From: Pacificispira sp033344895
Lineage (GTDB): Bacteria; Pseudomonadota; Alphaproteobacteria; UBA8366; Aestuariispiraceae
DNA length: 64,000 bases
Reading direction: 5' to 3'
NCBI GenBank assembly: GCA_965229685.1
Contig: OZ245920.1
Span: forward strand, 434,001 to 498,000
The notes beneath the pieces were generated by a model that did no database searches, had not been told where the DNA came from, and was given only the letters and a program-made list of their open reading frames with translations. A program made the translations under genes and the position numbers. Shown piece after piece: positions 60,464 through 64,000 of this stretch; positions within the stretch are counted from its first letter, which is position 1, and the number at the start of each line of letters is the position of its first letter.

Positions 60464-61759
60464 TCAGCCGGCCTTCGCCTTCGGGGCGGGGGCTGACAGA
60501 TGCTCCTGGACGCTGTCGTGATAGGTCGCGTAGCTGACCTGCGTCATGATGTGATCGGCGATGAACCGCGCGTCGTGCCAGACACCCCATATGAAGGATG
60601 AACCACGCCGGGACAGCCAGGGCAGGCCGACGAAATACACGCCGGGTTCCGTGGAAACGCCGCGTTGGTGGCTCGGCTTGCCCGTGGGGTCGAACGCATC
60701 GACCTGCAGCCAGCCGAAATCATAGGCGAAGCCGGTTGCCCAGATAATCGATGTGATCCCTTCCTTCCCAAGGTCCAGGGATGGGATCGGGTTCTTCACG
60801 CAGTCCGGGTCGGGCAGGAACCGGCGCGCCTCGGGCTCCTCCGGCAGATCCAGTCCGTTGCGCTCCGCATAGGCGTCGGCCTCGTCCAGAACGGACAGGT
60901 AATTGGCGTCGCCACGCGCGATGTTCTCCGCCAGATCGCCGCGGAAGTACAGGGAACCGTCGCGAAATTCCTCCGTCCGTCCAACCAGGGTCATGCCGCG
61001 CGCCGCCAGCCGTCTGAAGTCAACCGTCTCGCCGCCATGCGCGCCGCTGACCGAAATCGTGACATGCTCCGTTCCCGGCGCGGGCGTCTGGATGTCCCAT
61101 TTGCCCATCACGCCCAGCCACCAGCAGTAGTCGAGCCCGCGATAACGCCGGGGCGGTCGGTCATGCGGCCCGACCGACAGGAAGGTCCGGCGACCCGCAC
61201 GCAGCAATTCGTCAGCGATCTGTCCGCCGGACGACCCGGCACCGACGACCAGGACAGCGCCTTCCGGCAACTGTTCGGGGTTCCGATACGCGCTGGAATG
61301 GATCTGGTGGATGCCCGCATCCTCCGGAACGATTGCGGGCATGATGGGTTTCTGAAACGGGCCGGTCGCCGCGACAATGTGGTTCGCCTCGATCACGCCG
61401 TCGGATGTCTCTGCGCGGAAGCCCGCGCGGCCTTCATTGCGGCGGACGGCTGTCACATTGACGCCGCAGCGGATCGGTGCGCCGATCTTCTCCGCATATT
61501 GGGCGAAGTACTGCGCCACCCGTTCCTTCGGTGCGAAGGCCTCCGGGTCGATATCGTCGTAGGTCATGCCAGGAAACCGGTCGTGCCAGGCTGGCCCGTT
61601 GGCGACCAGGGAGTCCCAGCGTTCGGACCGCCAGCGTTCCGCGATGCGGTGCCGCTCAAGGACAAGGTGCGGAATACCGTTCCGCCCCAGATGTTCGCTC
61701 ATGGCGACACCGGCCTGTCCGGCTCCGATCACCAGCACTTCCACTTTCTCGACAGACAT
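60464..61759 (-). CDS. Flavin-dependent monooxygenase (CzcO/FMO-type)
   Basis: 431 residues from the ATG at 61759; the longer frame adds 17 codons without a better ribosome site. FAD motif VLVIGAGQAGVAMSEHLGRN at the N-terminus, a WRSERWDSLVANGPAWHDRF segment and the NADPH motif AVLVVGAGSSGGQIADELLR, with the family sequence FQKPIMPAIV and ATGFAYDF. These enzymes oxygenate nitrogen, sulfur or ketone groups. It is the first gene of the - strand operon with RidA, PhyH, DUF1028 and LysR, so it probably starts the breakdown of a nitrogen compound. Confidence 0.88.
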   Translation of the reverse strand: MSVEKVEVLVIGAGQAGVAMSEHLGRNGIPHLVLERHRIAERWRSERWDSLVANGPAWHDRFPGMTYDDIDPEAFAPKERVAQYFAQYAEKIGAPIRCGVNVTAVRRNEGRAGFRAETSDGVIEANHIVAATGPFQKPIMPAIVPEDAGIHQIHSSAYRNPEQLPEGAVLVVGAGSSGGQIADELLRAGRRTFLSVGPHDRPPRRYRGLDYCWWLGVMGKWDIQTPAPGTEHVTISVSGAHGGETVDFRRLAARGMTLVGRTEEFRDGSLYFRGDLAENIARGDANYLSVLDEADAYAERNGLDLPEEPEARRFLPDPDCVKNPIPSLDLGKEGITSIIWATGFAYDFGWLQVDAFDPTGKPSHQRGVSTEPGVYFVGLPWLSRRGSSFIWGVWHDARFIADHIMTQVSYATYHDSVQEHLSAPAPKAKAG

Positions 61760-61822
61760 CCCGCTACCCTCACTTCCTTGTAACCTGCATTCGGGAACGG
61801 TCTTGAGCATAAGAAGAACGGT

Positions 61823-61874
61823 TGATTAGCGAAAATATCAAATTTCAAAATATTGCGTAGCAAAAAACTAATCA
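61823..61874. promoter_or_regulatory. Inverted repeat in the divergent promoter of the monooxygenase and sulfur transporter genes
   Basis: TGATTAG at 61823-61829 and CTAATCA at 61868-61874 are perfect 7-base arms, 38 bases apart, in an AT-rich island. Between them lies a near-symmetric core, ATATCAAATTTCAAAATAT. The layout suits binding of a dimeric regulator, for example the LysR protein at 57505, to control the - strand operon. No binding site is proven. Confidence 0.4.
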
Positions 61875-61972
61875 GCCGATCGGGCTCCGGCTTTCCGGTT
61901 GCGCGCGTTTCCCGATGCGGGGAAATGTGAAAGACTTCTCCGGATGCACGATCGAATGGTCTGGAGTGTTAC

Positions 61973-62416
61973 ATGATCGAAGATGCTTGGATTATGGGGT
62001 TTGCAGGCGGTCTGCTGATCGGATGCGCCGCTGCCTTGATGTTGCTCGTGAACGGACGGATCGCCGGGGTAAGCGGGATACTCGGCCGCCTGCTGCCGCC
62101 ATGGGGAACGGTCGGGGACCGGCTCGTGGTCGGGCCGGCCGTCCTGTTTGCCCTGGGCTTGATCCTGGCCCCGCTGTTGCTTCGACAGGCCGGTTTTCCC
62201 TTGGCGATTTCGGTGACGGACAGTCTTCCGGTGCTGCTGATCGGTGGCGTTCTGGTTGGCTATGGCACGCGTCTGGGCAGCGGCTGCACAAGCGGTCATG
62301 GAGTCTGTGGACTATCGCGCGGATCACCGCGGTCGATGGCGGCGGTGGCGGTCTTCATGGCGGTTGCCGCCCTGACGACATCCCTTGTCCGACTGACGAC
62401 GGGAGCCGTGCAATGA
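61973..62416 (+). CDS. YeeE/YedE family sulfur transporter, N-terminal half
   Basis: 147 residues with four membrane segments. The motif GYGTRLGSGCTSGHGVCGLS carries the Cys residues of the thiosulfate/sulfur pathway in TsuA/YeeE-type channels, with GGLLIGCAAALMLLVNGRIA at the N-terminus. The second half is encoded separately by the next gene, which overlaps by ATGA, so the two probably assemble as one channel. A sulfur source or sulfane-sulfur uptake role is inferred from the family. Confidence 0.87.
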   Translation: MIEDAWIMGFAGGLLIGCAAALMLLVNGRIAGVSGILGRLLPPWGTVGDRLVVGPAVLFALGLILAPLLLRQAGFPLAISVTDSLPVLLIGGVLVGYGTRLGSGCTSGHGVCGLSRGSPRSMAAVAVFMAVAALTTSLVRLTTGAVQ

Positions 62417-62835
62417 ACCGTCATTCGATGATCGCCGGACTTGCCGGATTGGTGTTCGGGGCGGGCCTAGCCCTGTCCGACATGATCAACCCCGCGCGGG
62501 TCCTTGGGTTCCTCGATGTCCTGGGCGACTGGGACCCGACTCTCGCTTTCGTCATGGCGGGGGCCCTGCTGCCGATGGGCCCGGCCTGGTGGATTGTCCG
62601 CAGACGCGGGGACCGCACCCTGACCAGGGAGACCGTTCAGCGTCCGACCGCCACAGGGATCGATCGACGGCTTCTCGCTGGGTCGGTGTTGTTCGGTGTC
62701 GGTTGGGGGCTGGTCGGCCTGTGCCCTGGACCGGCCGTCGCGGTGCTCGGCATCGGCGGACCGTCCGTCTGGATCTTTTTCGCGGCTTTGATCGCCGGAA
62801 TGGCCCTGTACCGGTACCTGCCGTCACGGGCTTGA
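62413..62835 (+). CDS. DUF6691/YeeE-YedE family sulfur transporter, C-terminal half
   Basis: 140 residues from the ATG at 62413; the frame is open upstream inside the first half-gene. Membrane segments include AGLAGLVFGAGLALSDMINP, a WDPTLAFVMAGALLPMGPAW segment, and GVGWGLVGLCPGPAVAVLG, whose Cys lies in the conserved GLCPGPA motif facing the pore. Typical two-gene split of YeeE/YedE transporters. Confidence 0.87.
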   Translation: MNRHSMIAGLAGLVFGAGLALSDMINPARVLGFLDVLGDWDPTLAFVMAGALLPMGPAWWIVRRRGDRTLTRETVQRPTATGIDRRLLAGSVLFGVGWGLVGLCPGPAVAVLGIGGPSVWIFFAALIAGMALYRYLPSRA

Positions 62836-62946
62836 GGGCGCATGGCACTTTACAGCGCAGGCAGCGGCATCCACGATCGCGCCACCTGGATTCATCGTGC
62901 CTGATCGGCGCGGTTATTGCGCGCAGCCTGTTCGAATGCGGTGCCC

Positions 62947-63567
62947 ATGATTACCGAGATCGAAGACTATTTCAGCAAGGGATGCGGCCGGTGCGACCGG
63001 TTTGCCACGCCGGACTGCGTGACGCGAACATGGTCGTCCGGGCTGGCGCATCTGCGCCGCATTTGCCGCGACATGGGTCTGATCGAAACGGTGAAATGGG
63101 GCCATCCCTGCTACATGCATGCGGGCCGCAACATCGCACTCATCGGGGCCTTGCGCGACGGTTTCCGTCTCTCCTTCTTCAAGTCAGCCCTGCTGAAAGA
63201 CCCCGATGGCATTCTGGAACGGCAGGGGCCGAACACCCAGAATCCGGATGTCGTCCGCTTCGTTGACGCAGAACGGGTTGCGGCGCTGGAACCTGTTCTC
63301 CGCGCGTATCTGGCCGAGGCCATGTCCTATGCGGAGGCGGGCATCACGCCGGAGAAGAAGTCGGTTGAAATCGAATTGCCGGAGGAACTGGCCGATGCCC
63401 TGGATGCGGACCCGGAACTGGCGGAGGGGTTTCAGGCCCTGACGCCGGGGCGGCAACGCAGCTATGTCATCAACCTGACCGGCGCGAAGAAGCCCGAGAC
63501 GCGGATTGCCCGGATAGCCAGGTTCCGACCGCACATTCTGGCAGGCAAGGGTGCCAACGAGAGATAG
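62947..63567 (+). CDS. YdeI/OmpD-associated family protein with DUF1801 domain
   Basis: 206 residues from the ATG at 62947; weaker TTG and GTG starts lie up to 10 codons upstream. The N-terminal half is a DUF1801-like domain (WGHPCYMHAGRNIALIGALR, then GFRLSFFKSALLKDPDGIL). The C-terminal YdeI part has VEIELPEELADALDADPELA, GFQALTPGRQRSYV and the final ARIARFRPHILAGKG. These proteins have been linked to antimicrobial-peptide or stress tolerance, but no activity is established. Confidence 0.82.
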   Translation: MITEIEDYFSKGCGRCDRFATPDCVTRTWSSGLAHLRRICRDMGLIETVKWGHPCYMHAGRNIALIGALRDGFRLSFFKSALLKDPDGILERQGPNTQNPDVVRFVDAERVAALEPVLRAYLAEAMSYAEAGITPEKKSVEIELPEELADALDADPELAEGFQALTPGRQRSYVINLTGAKKPETRIARIARFRPHILAGKGANER

Positions 63568-63591
63568 CGGGCTGGCGTGCACGCATCGGGT

Positions 63592-64000
63592 TCAGGACAG
63601 ACCGGGGATGAACAGGAAAAATCCGGATATCGTCACCACGGAAAGAAGCGTCGTGACCAGCATGACGGTAGAGGTTCGGCGAACATAGATGCCCTGGGCC
63701 TGAGCCAGCACGAACGGGCCGGAGCCGATCGGCAGCGCCGCTGACAGGATCGCGACCATCGCCCAGAGCGGGTCCGTTGGAAAAAGCAACAGAACCGCAA
63801 CCGCTGTCAGCAACGGATGCAGGACGAGCTTGGCCAGGGTCATTGAGACCACCTCCATGCTGCCTTCGGTCAGCGGTTTACCGACGAGGAACAATCCGAT
63901 GGAGAAAAGGGCACAGGGGCCCGCCGCCGCGCCGAGAATTCCGGTATAGGTCTCGACAAAAATGGGCAGTTCCCATCCGCTCCAGGCCCAGAGCAGACCT
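63592..64000 (-). CDS. AEC-family (auxin efflux carrier-like) permease, C-terminal part (5' end outside window)
   Basis: The frame continues past the right edge of the window: from 63999 downward it reads GLLWAWSGWELPIFVETYTG and then continues ILGAAAGPCALFSIGLFLVG. At least four membrane segments are present, and the pattern AAAGPCALFSIGLFLVG then MVAILSAALPIGSGPFVLAQ is typical of AEC transporters, where the second element carries substrate-binding polar residues. The family exports or imports small organic acids. No terminator was seen. Confidence 0.85.
   Translation of the reverse strand, partial: GLLWAWSGWELPIFVETYTGILGAAAGPCALFSIGLFLVGKPLTEGSMEVVSMTLAKLVLHPLLTAVAVLLLFPTDPLWAMVAILSAALPIGSGPFVLAQAQGIYVRRTSTVMLVTTLLSVVTISGFFLFIPGLS

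Noticed and set aside
1..64000. CRISPR arrays, insertion sequences, integrases, tRNA or rRNA genes
   Set aside because: No regularly spaced repeats, transposase or integrase motifs, or tRNA-like cloverleaf and anticodon-stem pattern was found on reading either strand. A tool search (tRNAscan, ISfinder) would be decisive.

Overview
The window comes from a high-GC, motile alphaproteobacterium, probably a Rhodospirillales-type organism. This is inferred from a perfect CtrA-type box, two chemotaxis receptors, Mo-hydroxylase and dimethylglycine-dehydrogenase-type catabolic genes, and dense overlapping operons. The genus cannot be named from the sequence. No tRNA, rRNA, CRISPR array or insertion sequence was seen.

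Region 1 (1-36180, all + strand) is a surface-glycan, probably flagellin-glycosylation, locus of about 32 genes. Most genes overlap by 4 bases or sit within 40 bases of each other, and a strong hairpin at 36153-36180 closes the run. It carries parts of two nonulosonic acid (NulO) pathways. The legionaminic side has the end of a NeuB/LegI-type synthase, a PtmE-like nucleotidyltransferase and LegB. The pseudaminic side has PseB, PseC, a PseG-PseH fusion, PseI, and a cytidylyltransferase fused to a class III aminotransferase. Embedded are (a) an acyl/glyceryl-ACP module (MaoC-SDR fusion, FkbH, ACP, Gfo/Idh oxidoreductase, TylF-type methyltransferase, alpha/beta hydrolase, unknown protein), (b) WlbA/B/C genes for a 2,3-diacetamido uronic acid sugar nucleotide, (c) tailoring genes (two sulfotransferase-like proteins, FkbM methyltransferase, asparagine-synthetase-like amidotransferase, two deacetylase-like proteins, WbqC) and (d) glycosyltransferases, including two GT-C membrane enzymes.

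Region 2 (36194-43787) starts with a convergent 1100-residue protein that joins a flippase-like membrane domain, an O-antigen-ligase-like domain and a GT4 glycosyltransferase. Housekeeping genes (GhrA-like reductase, RluA-type pseudouridine synthase) follow, then a membrane chemoreceptor.

Region 3 (43801-53687, mostly - strand) is catabolic and sensory: a three-subunit molybdenum hydroxylase with a MoaD/ThiS-like partner, a GcvT-type dimethylglycine/sarcosine dehydrogenase, a soluble two-PAS chemoreceptor with a CtrA box upstream, and an acetolactate-synthase-like ThDP enzyme.

Region 4 (53824-64000) holds an NsrR-like Rrf2 regulator, a decayed aminotransferase, a GntR/FCD regulator, and an ArgE-like deacylase broken by one extra G in a G7 tract. 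A - strand operon follows (flavin monooxygenase, RidA, PhyH dioxygenase, DUF1028, LysR). The window ends with a two-gene YeeE/YedE sulfur transporter, a YdeI/DUF1801 protein and the end of an AEC-family permease.

The most promising candidates for something little described are the glyceryl/acyl-ACP module nested in a NulO locus, the cytidylyltransferase-aminotransferase fusion, and the flippase-ligase-glycosyltransferase fusion.
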